Notes: a model not told the origin generated them from the sequence alone. A DNA stretch of 45,148 nucleotides from Thalassospira sp. MCCC 1A01148 (GCF_001613795.1 NZ_LPVZ01000007.1:1-45148); one strand, 5' to 3'. Counted from the first letter of the stretch, positions 16,805 through 25,709 are shown. Translations and numbers: made by a program.

Positions 16805-17038
16805 TTACCCTTTTTTCTCTGCCTTAGCGGCACCCTTCACAGGGACCAGATCACCGAACTTGCCACCGGGAATACCACCAGCACTGACAGGCGGCAGCAA
16901 CCGGATCACGCTCGGATTGCGCAAATCCTTGTCGGAGAGTTCGAACTCGCCGTCGGGATAGAAACCACCCTTGACCGGGTTAACCACCCGGAGCGGCATG
17001 CCATCGACCTCTCGGTCGGGATTAATCCGCACCTTCAT
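16805..17038 (-). CDS. Mu gp38-like small protein (DUF2635)
   Basis: The product is 77 aa. It has the family pattern KVRINPDREVDGMPLRVVNPVKGGFYPDGEFEL and a PSVIRLLPP motif, then a Lys-rich tail. In Mu-type tails this short gene always precedes the sheath gene. Its function is unclear, probably in tail completion or assembly. Its ATG at 17038 abuts the gp37-like stop with a 1-base overlap. Confidence 0.85.
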   Translation of the reverse strand: MKVRINPDREVDGMPLRVVNPVKGGFYPDGEFELSDKDLRNPSVIRLLPPVSAGGIPGGKFGDLVPVKGAAKAEKKG

Positions 17039-17514
17039 TACTCACTCGCTCCTTGCTGAATATCGACACCCTGCAGCTCACCCGCAGAGATCGAAACGAC
17101 ACGCGGGCGAGTTAGCTCACCCGACATTGAAATGATTTCACCAACCAGCGGACCGCCGTCGCGATGCACGAACTGCTTGATCTCGACCTCCGGCGGCCTC
17201 TTCCACAGCTTGCGGAAATCACCATCGGCAAACAGGGCTTGGATGATCGAGGTCGTTTCTGCCTCCGCGACAGCACACCAATTATTCAAATCACGAACAT
17301 GAACCTCGATCGAAAGACTGACCGAGGGCATGAACTGCCACGCCGATCCGATCGGCGACATACCGTCGGCAGGCGCGTAGATGCTGACCGCCTTTTCCTG
17401 ATCATCCGGAATTTCAGTGACGCGCCCGATAACCGCGGCAGGACTGTCAGGCCGCGCTTCGATCTTGGTTTTGACGAAGGCCATCAAGTCTGATCGGGCA
17501 TAATATTCAGACAT
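17038..17514 (-). CDS. Mu gp37-like tail/neck protein (DUF1834-type)
   Basis: The product from ATG 17514 is 158 aa. Its place between the head-tail connector and gp38-like genes, and its size and style (VKTKIEARPDSPAAVIGRVTEIPDDQEKAVSIYAPADG, SLSIEVHVRD), fit Mu gp37-type tail terminators. It overlaps the FII-like gene by 8 bases. It would cap the tail and join it to the head. Confidence 0.7.
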   Translation of the reverse strand: MSEYYARSDLMAFVKTKIEARPDSPAAVIGRVTEIPDDQEKAVSIYAPADGMSPIGSAWQFMPSVSLSIEVHVRDLNNWCAVAEAETTSIIQALFADGDFRKLWKRPPEVEIKQFVHRDGGPLVGEIISMSGELTRPRVVSISAGELQGVDIQQGASE

Positions 17515-17830
17515 TGCCAACCTCACCCTTGATTAAACCGACCTCGATCCAACCAGTATCATCCGGGTCGATCTGATCGATCGTGAAAGACCCATCGGGG
17601 AGATCCACATAATCCCCCTGCTTAACGTTTGGAGCCTCCGACAATCGAAATGCGCCTGAGTATTCGTAGGCCTGATATTCGGCCTCGCCACCCCCAGATT
17701 CCGGACCTGCAGTGTGCCGATAATCAAATTCGGACACCGTAGACGTTCCACCGGCACGATGACGAATAGTCACCTGCTGACCGAGAACCTTGGAAACCGG
17801 CTCATTCAACAATCGATCAAAATTGATCAT
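17507..17830 (-). CDS. Head-tail joining protein (lambda gpFII-like)
   Basis: The product is 107 aa. A small beta-barrel-like composition (VTIRHRAGGTSTVSEFDYRHTA, VKQGDYVDLPDGSFTIDQIDPDDTGWIEVGLI) and its position, the last head gene before the tail genes, match lambda FII-type joining proteins. It is the first gene after the terminator at 17842-17874, so the tail operon may start here. Identification rests on position and style. Confidence 0.65.
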   Translation of the reverse strand: MINFDRLLNEPVSKVLGQQVTIRHRAGGTSTVSEFDYRHTAGPESGGGEAEYQAYEYSGAFRLSEAPNVKQGDYVDLPDGSFTIDQIDPDDTGWIEVGLIKGEVGNV

Positions 17831-17841
17831 GAAAAATCACC

Positions 17842-17874
17842 AAACAAAAAGCACCCGCCCCGAAGGGCGAGTGC
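17842..17874 (-). terminator. Rho-independent terminator between head and tail genes
   Basis: On the minus strand GCACTCGCCC-ttcg-GGGCGGGTGC forms a 10-bp stem with a UUCG tetraloop and is followed by five T residues. It lies 34 bases after the stop of the FI-position gene (17908), dividing head from tail transcripts or acting as an attenuator. Confidence 0.85.
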
Positions 17875-17907
17875 CGATAGCCAGGTCAAATCAATGGACC
17901 GTCAGGA

Positions 17908-18297
17908 CTACTTGCCCGCCGCATTCTCAGCAGCAACAAACTTTTCCCAAGCCGCGTCACGGCGCTTTGCCGTAACCTCAAGACCGGTGAGTTTTTCCAG
18001 CGCTTCGACCTTCGGACGACCATCAGCCGTGAAATCTTCCTCGGCGACATTTTCCATCACCGCAAAGATCTGATCGACTGTGGCAATATCCGGATCAGGC
18101 TCCACAACCGGGGCAGACGGTTGCGCAGAAACTTCCAAATCGGAAGCCGCAACAGCCTGCTTTTTGTCGATCAGATCCTTGGCTTCAGAAGCCAGAACCT
18201 CGACCGACTTTCCCGCAAGGTAGACAAAACGCTCGCCCTTCTTGTCGCGACCTTCAAGGGTGATTGTAGGCACAATGCTCTGCTTTTTTGTAGCCAT
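17908..18297 (-). CDS. Head protein in lambda FI position, unknown
   Basis: The product from ATG 18297 is 129 aa. The first 50 residues (KKQSIVPTITLEGRDKKGERFVYLAGKSVEVLASEAKDLIDKKQAVAA) look like a small domain seen in Mu-type head proteins. A Pro-rich linker (SAQPSAPVVEPDPD) follows. The C-terminus (DGRPKVEALEKLTGLEVTAKRRDAAWEKFVAAE) matches a short helical motif frequent in phage head genes next to the capsid. It may help packaging or head completion, as lambda FI does. It is located 10 bases after the major capsid gene. Confidence 0.6.
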   Translation of the reverse strand: MATKKQSIVPTITLEGRDKKGERFVYLAGKSVEVLASEAKDLIDKKQAVAASDLEVSAQPSAPVVEPDPDIATVDQIFAVMENVAEEDFTADGRPKVEALEKLTGLEVTAKRRDAAWEKFVAAENAAGK

Positions 18298-18307
18298 CAC
18301 CACCTCC

Positions 18308-19327
18308 TTACAAGACCGTCGCGCGGAGCGACGCGTTGACATTACCCGGGACAATCAGCGGACGCGATTGCGTCAGCACAGATTCGATCGACGGGTTGTC
18401 TTCCTCAATGATTTTCGGGAAGTATTCCATCGGCATGTAGCCGGCACCCTTGTCCAGAATCGCACCGTGCGCTTGCACACCCTGAATGCCGGCACCGACA
18501 ATAACGACCTCGTCAGCGCCGAGATACGGAACCTCGTTACCGTCATCATCTTCATAGGTTTCCGCGTAGACGAAGATGTTCAGATCGCCAAGTGTTCCGG
18601 CAAAACGAACCGAGTTAACCGAGATCGGCCCGATCTCGATCGAGCTTGACGTGCCACGACGGTTATCAAGCAGCTTCATGAACGCTTCATTCTTGCGCAT
18701 CGCCGACCAAACAGTCGGGGAGACGAAGACATCAAGCGCAACAACACCAGATTTGTTCTGAATGTCAGCGACCCAAGCTTCAAGGTCACCAATAATATCC
18801 GCGCCGGCTTCTGACCAGAGATTTGCCGGGATCAGAGCCTTGGTCAGCAGAGGGTCGCGGTTAAAATCAACCGTCCGAGACGGATATTCAGGACCTTCCA
18901 CAACAACCTGACCCGTGCGAAGAATCTGCCAGCCCATCCAGAGCTTGCGACGCATGATTTCATTGCGGTGATCCATCAGAATTGACGCAACCTGCGCATC
19001 ACGCCGCTGATCGGGCGACATGCTACCTGCGCCGAGAGCCTCACCTGGCATACGCGTAAGCAAGCGCTCAGGGTCGACAACGTCCATCGGCTTGAGGGTT
19101 GCAGGTTTGAAGCTCGTAGTCGTGAAACCTTCGCGAATTCCCGCCTTGGCCTTTGCCGTATCCATGACAAACGGGGCGAGTTTTTTGCCTTTGATAACTT
19201 CATCAAGAGCGATCGCCGATTTGTCAGACAGCATCAGCGCGCCGAAATAGCGATCAAGGACGAACATGTCCGGCGCCGAGAAACGCGTCAGGACGCCGAG
19301 AAGATCGGTAGTGCTATAGGTATCCAT
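18308..19327 (-). CDS. Major capsid protein (lambda gpE family)
   Basis: The product is 339 aa, as expected for lambda gpE (341 aa). The order DTYSTTDLLGVLTRF, FVLDRYFG, DPERLLTRMPGE, WQILRTGQVVVEGPEYPSRTVDFNRDP and the final SRPLIVPGNVNASLRATVL is typical of this family. It forms the icosahedral shell, decorated by the neighbouring gpD-like protein. No long scaffold region is present, consistent with a separate scaffold in the protease gene. Confidence 0.95.
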   Translation of the reverse strand: MDTYSTTDLLGVLTRFSAPDMFVLDRYFGALMLSDKSAIALDEVIKGKKLAPFVMDTAKAKAGIREGFTTTSFKPATLKPMDVVDPERLLTRMPGEALGAGSMSPDQRRDAQVASILMDHRNEIMRRKLWMGWQILRTGQVVVEGPEYPSRTVDFNRDPLLTKALIPANLWSEAGADIIGDLEAWVADIQNKSGVVALDVFVSPTVWSAMRKNEAFMKLLDNRRGTSSSIEIGPISVNSVRFAGTLGDLNIFVYAETYEDDDGNEVPYLGADEVVIVGAGIQGVQAHGAILDKGAGYMPMEYFPKIIEEDNPSIESVLTQSRPLIVPGNVNASLRATVL

Positions 19328-19339
19328 CGGACCCCCCGT

Positions 19340-19681
19340 TTAAACAGCGAACAGCGGGGCCAGGTCGAGCTTGGCGCGGAGGGACGCCTTTGTCCAACCA
19401 GAACCAACCTGCAGTCCGCTGTAATGGAAAATGCCGGTTTTATAAACCGGGGCTTCGATATCGCCGCCGCTGGTATCAAGAGCGGACGTCAGAACCGCAA
19501 TCGGGGTTTCGCTGCCATCGGAAGCACCCGACGCAGAGAGAGCCAGCTTCCCAGACGCGGTGACACGGCCCAGAAGCGCGCCTTTTGCCAGATTCTGACC
19601 GGAAGCAATCACTTCCGGTTCGGTCACCAGCGGATAATCGCCAGCGATGAGGTTTGGCGGAGTATAAGTTTCCGTGGTCAT
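19340..19681 (-). CDS. Head decoration protein (lambda gpD family)
   Basis: The product is 113 aa (lambda gpD has 110). It carries the family pattern LIAGDYPLVTEPEVIASGQNLAKGALLGRVTASGKLALS and ends in LDLAPLFAV. gpD trimers stabilise the capsid after expansion. It lies between the protease and the capsid gene exactly as in lambda. Confidence 0.9.
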   Translation of the reverse strand: MTTETYTPPNLIAGDYPLVTEPEVIASGQNLAKGALLGRVTASGKLALSASGASDGSETPIAVLTSALDTSGGDIEAPVYKTGIFHYSGLQVGSGWTKASLRAKLDLAPLFAV

Positions 19682-19684
19682 GGC

Positions 19685-20074
19685 TTAGCCTTTCGCCTTG
19701 CAACCCGTGGCCGCAGCATAGTTTGCGGCGATGGTTTCTGCTTTCGAGGGACGGTTTTCTTTACCGTCATCGCCGCCGTCATCACCGATGACATCGTTCG
19801 GCTCATTGTTCATGGCAGCACCGAGGGGATCGGCAACAGCAACAGGAGCCTTTGACAGCGCTGCAACTGCGGCCTCGACCGACATGTCGGTCTCGTAAGC
19901 GAAGTGTTCCGCAAGTTCCTTGCGGCCTTCCGCTTCCTTGCTGCTCATAATGCCGGCAATGCGCTTGCGCTCACCACCGATCGCCTCTTTGGCGTCGACA
20001 CCTTTCGGAGCCTCGGCACTGGTATCATCCGGATTGATATCGCCCGGACGGTTACCGTCGTTCGGTTCATCCAT
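19685..20074 (-). CDS. Candidate nested scaffold protein (Nu3-like internal start)
   Basis: An in-frame ATG at 20074 inside the protease gene has AAGGAT 10-15 bases upstream and would give a separate 129-aa protein. It begins MDEPNDGNRPGD, runs through a helical region (KEAIGGERKRIAGIMSSKEAEGRKELAEHF) and ends with the protease. In lambda, Nu3 is made from such an internal start of gene C. The internal start is inferred from position and this weak Shine-Dalgarno sequence. Confidence 0.5.
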   Translation of the reverse strand: MDEPNDGNRPGDINPDDTSAEAPKGVDAKEAIGGERKRIAGIMSSKEAEGRKELAEHFAYETDMSVEAAVAALSKAPVAVADPLGAAMNNEPNDVIGDDGGDDGKENRPSKAETIAANYAAATGCKAKG

Positions 20075-21001
20075 TTCAGAAGCATCCTTGCTTTGAATAG
20101 GTCCAATGACTGTCCGTCCGGACAGCTTCTCAACAAAGTCGGACATCGCCGACTTACTGGACTGCACCGCGTCGGCGAGCCCAATCTCGACCGCCTCTTC
20201 GGCGGAATAGCACTGCGCTTCGGTCGCCAAGACATCCTCAACGGATAGCCCGGAACGACCTTTGACGACTTCCTCGGCAAACAACTGTCGGGTAGCCTCG
20301 ACATCCGCCGCGACACGGGCGCGAACATCTTCGGGCAATGGCTCAAACGGGTTGCCGTCTGCCTTGTGGGTACCTGCAGCAATGATTGTGACCTTGACAC
20401 CGCTTTCATCGAGGCGCTTGGAGAGATCAGCATGCATCGTGATCACGCCGATCGAACCAACACCGCCTGTCTTCGGAACCATCAACCGGTCGGCTTGGCT
20501 ACCAATCCAGTAAGCGGCGCTATAGGCTTTTTCGTCTGCGACTGCCCATACCGGCTTTTTTTCCCGAGCTGCCCGGATAGTCTCGCCAAGCTCAAGAACG
20601 CCGGACACCTCGCCGCCCGGACTGTCGATGTCAAGCATGATCCCCTTGACCGCGCCGTCAGCAACCGCCCGATCAATCTTCAATGCGATGCCGTCATATC
20701 CGGTCATGCCGCAGTGGGGGTGAAGCCCCAACCGGTGAACCAAAGTATCGCGTACGGGGATCACCGCCACACCATCCATCACACGATAATAGTTATCGTA
20801 CTGATCCGACCGCGCTTTGACGCTGGTAACGCCAGCCATCAAGTCGGTCACAGAATGGACAGTGTTTTCATCGACGATGAAACCGTTCGACATATTCGAC
20901 CGGGTCATCAGATACGCTGTCAGGTCACGCGCACACTCAGGCGTAACAAGAAGGGGACGGCTTGTTAGCCGCCCCCATAGGTTTGCAAAGACAGGATTCA
21001 T
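19685..21001 (-). CDS. S49-family capsid maturation protease with C-terminal scaffold (lambda gpC/Nu3-like)
   Basis: The product from ATG 21001 is 438 aa. Residues about 75-290 form an S49 (SppA/ClpP-fold) protease with IDSPGGEV (125-132), the nucleophile Ser161 in AYSAAYW, GGVGSIGVI and Lys213 in GTHKADGNPFE. The rest (from about 310) is acidic and helical, as in the Nu3 scaffold. This arrangement processes the procapsid in lambda-type heads. The 54 upstream codon bases belong to the end of the portal gene, so the later ATG was chosen. Confidence 0.9.
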   Translation of the reverse strand: MNPVFANLWGRLTSRPLLVTPECARDLTAYLMTRSNMSNGFIVDENTVHSVTDLMAGVTSVKARSDQYDNYYRVMDGVAVIPVRDTLVHRLGLHPHCGMTGYDGIALKIDRAVADGAVKGIMLDIDSPGGEVSGVLELGETIRAAREKKPVWAVADEKAYSAAYWIGSQADRLMVPKTGGVGSIGVITMHADLSKRLDESGVKVTIIAAGTHKADGNPFEPLPEDVRARVAADVEATRQLFAEEVVKGRSGLSVEDVLATEAQCYSAEEAVEIGLADAVQSSKSAMSDFVEKLSGRTVIGPIQSKDASEMDEPNDGNRPGDINPDDTSAEAPKGVDAKEAIGGERKRIAGIMSSKEAEGRKELAEHFAYETDMSVEAAVAALSKAPVAVADPLGAAMNNEPNDVIGDDGGDDGKENRPSKAETIAANYAAATGCKAKG

Positions 21002-21002
21002 T

Positions 21003-22634
21003 CTACGTTCCCCGCAACTGAGCCCGCCGCCCGATATCCTCAAGCCGCGAGACATGCGCGTTTACAGTGTCGCCATTCTGATCTTCGACATAGACAACCT
21101 CGGTCTGACCAGACCCGGGGTAGACCAAGCCACGCTCTTCGAATTCGTCTTTCTCGCGCGCCCGTTGATCAAGGATCTCGCGATAGTCCGATCCCTGCTC
21201 CGCCGCCTCGGTCTGCAAGGTCGACAGATTGTTTTCCATCCGGATCTGGGAAGCGTTTGCTTCCTTGACCGGATCAACCCAACCGCGACCTGGCCCGATC
21301 CAGTTACCACGACACCAAGCCGCAGGGTTTTCCCAGAAGCGCGGCGTGCCGGGCGGGATATCGATGTTGCCTTGGCTGATATGCTCCTCAAGCCAAAGCG
21401 CGAAGATCGGTGTTGCAAACCCGTTAGCAAAGTGACCACGGCGCGTTGTCAGGAATTTCCAAGACTTGAGCATCGCAGCCCGGGCCGAGGAATAGTTGGT
21501 CCCCGACCAGTCGTTGGCGAACTCCTCGTATGACTGCCCCAGAGCCGTTGCCGCGTGGCGCAGAGCATTCTGGATGAACACCTGAAACGCTGCGTTGTCG
21601 CGATTTCCGTGATTGAAGTTGAAAGATTCGCCTGCGAACAAACGATGCACCTTGGACCCACCGAACAACACGGGGTTCGCCTCGGCAAATGCGGATCTCT
21701 CAGTTTGATATTGCGAGATCGCGCCTTCGTCTTCGCTGACCTCATCCATGATCGTCTTGTCGAACGGGCTCTCAATGAAGGCTGCAAAGATCGCATTGAT
21801 CAGCGCTGCCTCTTGCTCCGAACGCTCGTAGTCATCGGCGACCTTGAGCTTTTCGATCGCGGGACCAAGCAATCCCCGCCCGCGCGTCTGCCCAGCCTGT
21901 TCAACCTCAAAGAAATGAATGACACGGGACCGGCCCCACTTGGTGCGCGCCTTCACACGCTGCCAAGTCTGGTTATTCAGCGACCAAGGGTCGTTCGGAT
22001 GTCGAGACCGGAAATGGTACGCGATCGGCGCACCGTATCCATTGATCTCGATACCGTTCCGCAACCCCTCCCCATTGAACTTGCCATAAGGATTAGACAG
22101 CCGATCAGGATCGACAACCTGCACAGCAGTCGCATAGGCAGAGGATCGCTTGGGGAACCAGTGCGCCAGACAGATGGCGTCCCCCTCGCCCATACGATGG
22201 CGAAAGCCGAGGCCAAGAATGCCGGCAAGGCTCAACCGACCGCCTGCATCAAGCGGTCGACGAGGGTCGTTTGCATAGTTGTGGAATGCGCTCTCGGTAG
22301 CCGCGACAAACTCTTTCGCCCAATCTCGATCGAGACCGAGTGCCTTGAGGTCAGGATTCCAATTGAAGCGGAAGCTCGCACCGATTGCCTCATCGACTTG
22401 GCGCTGCACGGCACCGGACAGCCAACCGTTTCGATCGACAAGATCCCGAACACGGGCCACCATCCGATCACGACCAGACGATATGCGATCGTCGGCAGAG
22501 CGAAGGCGCGGAGACCAGCCAGCAAGCGAACCACCAACCGAACCACCCCCACCAGAACGAGGGACAGCAAAGGTTGAGGCCGACTTTTTCATTGGCAAAC
22601 CGTCAGCACCAAGGATTGTGACAGGATTAGTCAT
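21003..22634 (-). CDS. Portal protein (lambda gpB family)
   Basis: The product is 543 aa, normal for gpB. Recognisable parts are the N-terminal WSPRLRSADDRISSGRDRMVARVRDLVDRNGWLSGAVQRQVD, the EGDAICLAHWFP and RVIHFFEVEQAGQTRGRG segments, and LGQSYEEFANDWSGTNYSSARAAML (about 395-420). It forms the dodecameric vertex for DNA packaging. The gene overlaps the gpW-like stop by 4 bases. Confidence 0.95.
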   Translation of the reverse strand: MTNPVTILGADGLPMKKSASTFAVPRSGGGGSVGGSLAGWSPRLRSADDRISSGRDRMVARVRDLVDRNGWLSGAVQRQVDEAIGASFRFNWNPDLKALGLDRDWAKEFVAATESAFHNYANDPRRPLDAGGRLSLAGILGLGFRHRMGEGDAICLAHWFPKRSSAYATAVQVVDPDRLSNPYGKFNGEGLRNGIEINGYGAPIAYHFRSRHPNDPWSLNNQTWQRVKARTKWGRSRVIHFFEVEQAGQTRGRGLLGPAIEKLKVADDYERSEQEAALINAIFAAFIESPFDKTIMDEVSEDEGAISQYQTERSAFAEANPVLFGGSKVHRLFAGESFNFNHGNRDNAAFQVFIQNALRHAATALGQSYEEFANDWSGTNYSSARAAMLKSWKFLTTRRGHFANGFATPIFALWLEEHISQGNIDIPPGTPRFWENPAAWCRGNWIGPGRGWVDPVKEANASQIRMENNLSTLQTEAAEQGSDYREILDQRAREKDEFEERGLVYPGSGQTEVVYVEDQNGDTVNAHVSRLEDIGRRAQLRGT

Positions 22635-22849
22635 CGGCGACCTACCAGATACCCGCGCCGAAACTGCCCCAAAGCAAGTTTCAGCTCTTGAATTCGACGA
22701 TCAATGAGATCGATCTGCTTGGCCCGGTCCCCATATTGAACCGAACGACCGTTGGACCCGACACCCGACACCCACTCGTCGGTAATGATGGCCTTCTTTC
22801 TGGCCTCAAGGCCCGCAAGTTCGGCCTGCATTTCTGCTTTTGTCGCCAT
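22631..22849 (-). CDS. Head-tail joining protein gpW-like
   Basis: The product is 72 aa (lambda gpW has 68). It has the typical shape: a helix (KAEMQAELAGLEARKKAII), a short beta hairpin (NGRSVQYGDRAK) and a final helix (QIDLIDRRIQELKLALG). It lies between the terminase large subunit and portal genes as in lambda. It plugs the head after packaging. Confidence 0.9.
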   Translation of the reverse strand: MATKAEMQAELAGLEARKKAIITDEWVSGVGSNGRSVQYGDRAKQIDLIDRRIQELKLALGQFRRGYLVGRR

Positions 22850-22852
22850 CGA

Positions 22853-24808
22853 TCAGCTCGCATATTGTCGAGCGCGACGCATGGCCGGTGAAAGTTCCGG
22901 CTCTTTTTTCGTCGGCAGCTCTTTGTTCTGATTAACCAGCACCGGGGGCGCTGGCGGCTTTAGAAGCAGATCCTCAAGATCCATTTGCCCGGTGTCCGGG
23001 CGAGTTTCTCGCTCGCTGGTCATCCGATCCCAAGTCTCGGGCGGCATATCCCGCCACCCTTTGGTGATCGCTGCTGCCTCGCCGTAAATCGCCGTATCAA
23101 GGACCTCGTTTCGGACCCCATCACCCTTGACCCACACATATTCAGGCGGGGCACCAAGGGTTTTTGACTTTTTCGCGACGCGCTTTTCCGAGGTGTACTG
23201 CTCGAACCATTCGTCATCAAAGCCGCTGGCCAGAGCAACGTAACCACGCTGCAACGGGTCGGTTTTTTCCAAGTTCCGGTAGAGCGACAGCTTGAACTTA
23301 CTGACACACAGGTTATAGAACGGACGCCCACGGCGCTTTTTCTTGCGCCCTTTCCGGTCGCGCTCTTCCTTTACCTGCGCAATGAGCGGCGCTGTTTCCC
23401 CACGGCGACCACGGATAACCATGACCTTCGTGCGGGAATGCGATTTCGCCCAATCAAACACGTCCTCGGTGTAAGCGTTGCCGTCGATCGCCATCATATC
23501 AACGGCGATTTTGTTGCCGGCTGCATTAGGCCAGGTCGATTTGATCAGATCATCAAGACGCTTCTGGGTTTCTTCTTCTCCGATGAAACCATCGATTGTA
23601 CCGTATTCAACCGTCGCCTTCCGCAAGTCAGGACCAAACGCCTGCAGGTGCCATTCAAGGCGATCGCCCTGCACGTCGACACCCAACGTCAGAAGCGGGA
23701 AGCCCCAAGGAATAATGCCCCGGCGATGCCCCGTTTCATCAGCACGCTTTTTCAGCTCGTCAAATGGCGGCGCTTCGCCTTGGACCTCGTAAGGCAGACC
23801 AAGAACGTCGTTGTAGAAGGTTTTCTCCGAATCTGGATCACCTTCTGACCTGATTGCTTCCTCAGCAATTCGCTGCCACGACATCAATGGCGCATAGGCC
23901 GACCAAACGTAGAAGCTTCTGTGCGAAGCTTTAAGTTCGGGCCGTTCTGCAACCCAACGCCCTCGCTTCATCATGTTTTGACGATGGCGCTGTTCGATCA
24001 CGCAGCCATTGTCCGGACAGACAAAATGCGATTTCGCGGGGTTGTCACGATCGACAGCGAAGTTTTCCCATTCGAGCGAATGATAGACGCCACAAGACGG
24101 GCAAGGAACGTGGAACCGCTCCTGAGATCCGGCTCGATAGTTTCTCGTAATCCGACACCCGGGCCAAACCAACGGCGTCGAGTTCTTGAATATCTTGCCT
24201 TCCTCAAACGCCTGAGATCGCGAGTTCGCCAAAACCTCGGGATCACCCGCGACAGGATCGTTCACCCATTTCGCCAAGTCGTCCTGCACCTGGCGCTTCA
24301 TCGAGATCATGGACAGGCTTGCTGGAGACGATGCCCCGGAAACCTGAATACCGCCCCGCATATCTCGGCGCTCGATGTAGTCCCATGTCCCTTCGTTGCG
24401 GCCATAGGAAAATGCGCTCAATGCGGCGGGCATCTTCATAATCATGGGGCGAAGCTTTGTCTTTGCCCAGCGGATAGCGTTCCCTTCGGTTGGGTGAACG
24501 TACAAAAAGAACCCGGGATCTTGCAGAGAGGTCCCGAGCATGAAAGCCTGCGCCAAGATCGTTCCACCGATCTGCGCTGATTTCTTCAATGTCACGATGC
24601 GGCACGGATCTTCCGGACCGAGCGCTTTTAGAATTTCCGCAAAAAACGGGAAAAGGTCGCCGTTCCATGGTCCCGGAAACTGACTGTCCGAACCAAACGA
24701 CACATTGTCGGTCGCCCATTTATTCAGATCGACTGGTGCCGGCGGCTCAAGAATGCCCGCAAGGCTGTCAACGACAAGATGATCCGGGTTTCGCAAAAGA
24801 ATGGACAT
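22853..24808 (-). CDS. Terminase large subunit (lambda gpA family)
   Basis: The product is 651 aa (lambda gpA 641 aa). The ATPase motif is KKSAQIGGT (75-83), the gpA-type deviant Walker A. Family blocks include LYVHPTEGNAIRWAKTKLRPMI, the zinc-like CPSCGVYHSLEWENF with CPDNGC, and the nuclease-domain start TLGVDVQGDRLEWHLQAFG. It translocates DNA into the procapsid and cuts cos ends. This points to cos-type packaging instead of the headful Mu mechanism. Confidence 0.95.
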   Translation of the reverse strand: MSILLRNPDHLVVDSLAGILEPPAPVDLNKWATDNVSFGSDSQFPGPWNGDLFPFFAEILKALGPEDPCRIVTLKKSAQIGGTILAQAFMLGTSLQDPGFFLYVHPTEGNAIRWAKTKLRPMIMKMPAALSAFSYGRNEGTWDYIERRDMRGGIQVSGASSPASLSMISMKRQVQDDLAKWVNDPVAGDPEVLANSRSQAFEEGKIFKNSTPLVWPGCRITRNYRAGSQERFHVPCPSCGVYHSLEWENFAVDRDNPAKSHFVCPDNGCVIEQRHRQNMMKRGRWVAERPELKASHRSFYVWSAYAPLMSWQRIAEEAIRSEGDPDSEKTFYNDVLGLPYEVQGEAPPFDELKKRADETGHRRGIIPWGFPLLTLGVDVQGDRLEWHLQAFGPDLRKATVEYGTIDGFIGEEETQKRLDDLIKSTWPNAAGNKIAVDMMAIDGNAYTEDVFDWAKSHSRTKVMVIRGRRGETAPLIAQVKEERDRKGRKKKRRGRPFYNLCVSKFKLSLYRNLEKTDPLQRGYVALASGFDDEWFEQYTSEKRVAKKSKTLGAPPEYVWVKGDGVRNEVLDTAIYGEAAAITKGWRDMPPETWDRMTSERETRPDTGQMDLEDLLLKPPAPPVLVNQNKELPTKKEPELSPAMRRARQYAS

Positions 24809-24819
24809 CGCGTTTCCTA

Positions 24820-25461
24820 TCAGGCCGCGCTGCTGTCATCCCCGCTGTCGATCGCTTCCTCATCATGCTCGGGAAGATCGTTGACCAGATCACGGCTATG
24901 CCGCGCCAGCTTTTCGCGTGTGCCTCGAAACAGTTTTCTCAAACTGAGCTTGATCTCTTTAACCGAACCACCTGTCTCGGCAGATAGTTCCTCGGCCCAA
25001 TGACCGAGATCGGCCTCAAACCCGTCAATCATGTTGGCAACGTGGCGAATGACCGTCGAGCGCATCGCATCAGCACGAACATAAACCCCGTTCTTTTCCC
25101 GGCGGCGCTCCTCAAGATCCTCGTTTTCACGCTGGATCTTGCGCAACCGCTCTTGCTTGTAGAGATCTTCCGTTGTTGGTTCGCGTGGCGCTGTATCGAT
25201 CGGCGATGTGACAGGATGGTCCTGCCCTTGGTTAGCAACAGCAAGATCCGCAGTGCCATTCGCAGCACGCTGATCAAGGTCAAGGCCCGCACTAAGTTGC
25301 TGCTTGGCAATCCCGACCACGATCTTTGCCGACCGCCCATCACCCTGAATTGCAGGACCGTGGATCTTGCCCTCGCTGATCAACTGTGAAACACGGGGTT
25401 TCGACACACCGATGATCTGGGCAAATGCCGACTTCGAAACGACGTCAGAAGATGCTGCCAT
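24820..25461 (-). CDS. Terminase small subunit (lambda Nu1-like)
   Basis: The product is 213 aa, a little longer than Nu1 (181 aa). An N-terminal winged-helix-type HTH (VSKSAFAQIIGVSKPRVSQLISEGKI, residues 8-33) should bind cos DNA. A central coiled coil (EDLYKQERLRKIQRENEDLEERRREKNG, about 107-134) and a helical C-terminus follow, as in Nu1/DUF1441-type proteins. It is directly upstream of the gpA-like gene. The region before it holds AGTTAA repeats that may be its binding sites. Confidence 0.85.
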   Translation of the reverse strand: MAASSDVVSKSAFAQIIGVSKPRVSQLISEGKIHGPAIQGDGRSAKIVVGIAKQQLSAGLDLDQRAANGTADLAVANQGQDHPVTSPIDTAPREPTTEDLYKQERLRKIQRENEDLEERRREKNGVYVRADAMRSTVIRHVANMIDGFEADLGHWAEELSAETGGSVKEIKLSLRKLFRGTREKLARHSRDLVNDLPEHDEEAIDSGDDSSAA

Positions 25462-25492
25462 TTCGCCACCAAATTACGATATGAACGCGACC

Positions 25493-25552
25493 AGTTAACC
25501 GGGGATGATGCTAGTTAACCCCCTGAGTTAAGGTGGTTGTTAAGTTGTTAAG
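25493..25552. repeat. AGTTAA direct repeats upstream of terminase (candidate cosB)
   Basis: AGTTAACC occurs at 25493-25500 and 25513-25520, AGTTAAGG at 25526-25533, and further GTTAAG copies run to about 25552. They lie 30-90 bases before the terminase small-subunit start, where lambda has its Nu1-binding R sites. The binding role is inferred. Confidence 0.4.
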
Positions 25553-25612
25553 GCTCTCAAAACACGACAAAAAGAGCGAACACATGCGGGGCGCTTTACC
25601 CGTTTGGCGTTA

Positions 25613-25624
25613 CTTCCCGGGAAG
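25613..25624. other. 12-bp perfect palindrome (candidate cosN)
   Basis: CTTCCCGGGAAG is fully self-complementary. It lies 150 bases before the terminase small-subunit start and next to the AGTTAA repeats. Cos nicking sites of lambda-type phages show two-fold symmetry, so this is a candidate cut site. No cut can be seen from the sequence. Confidence 0.3.
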
Positions 25625-25709
25625 GACCCGTGCGGTTTTCTGTCAGTCGAGACAGGCCCACCAGTCCGAAAGCCAGGTCAGAAACCGATCAATCGAGAAC
25701 ATCGCGCAC

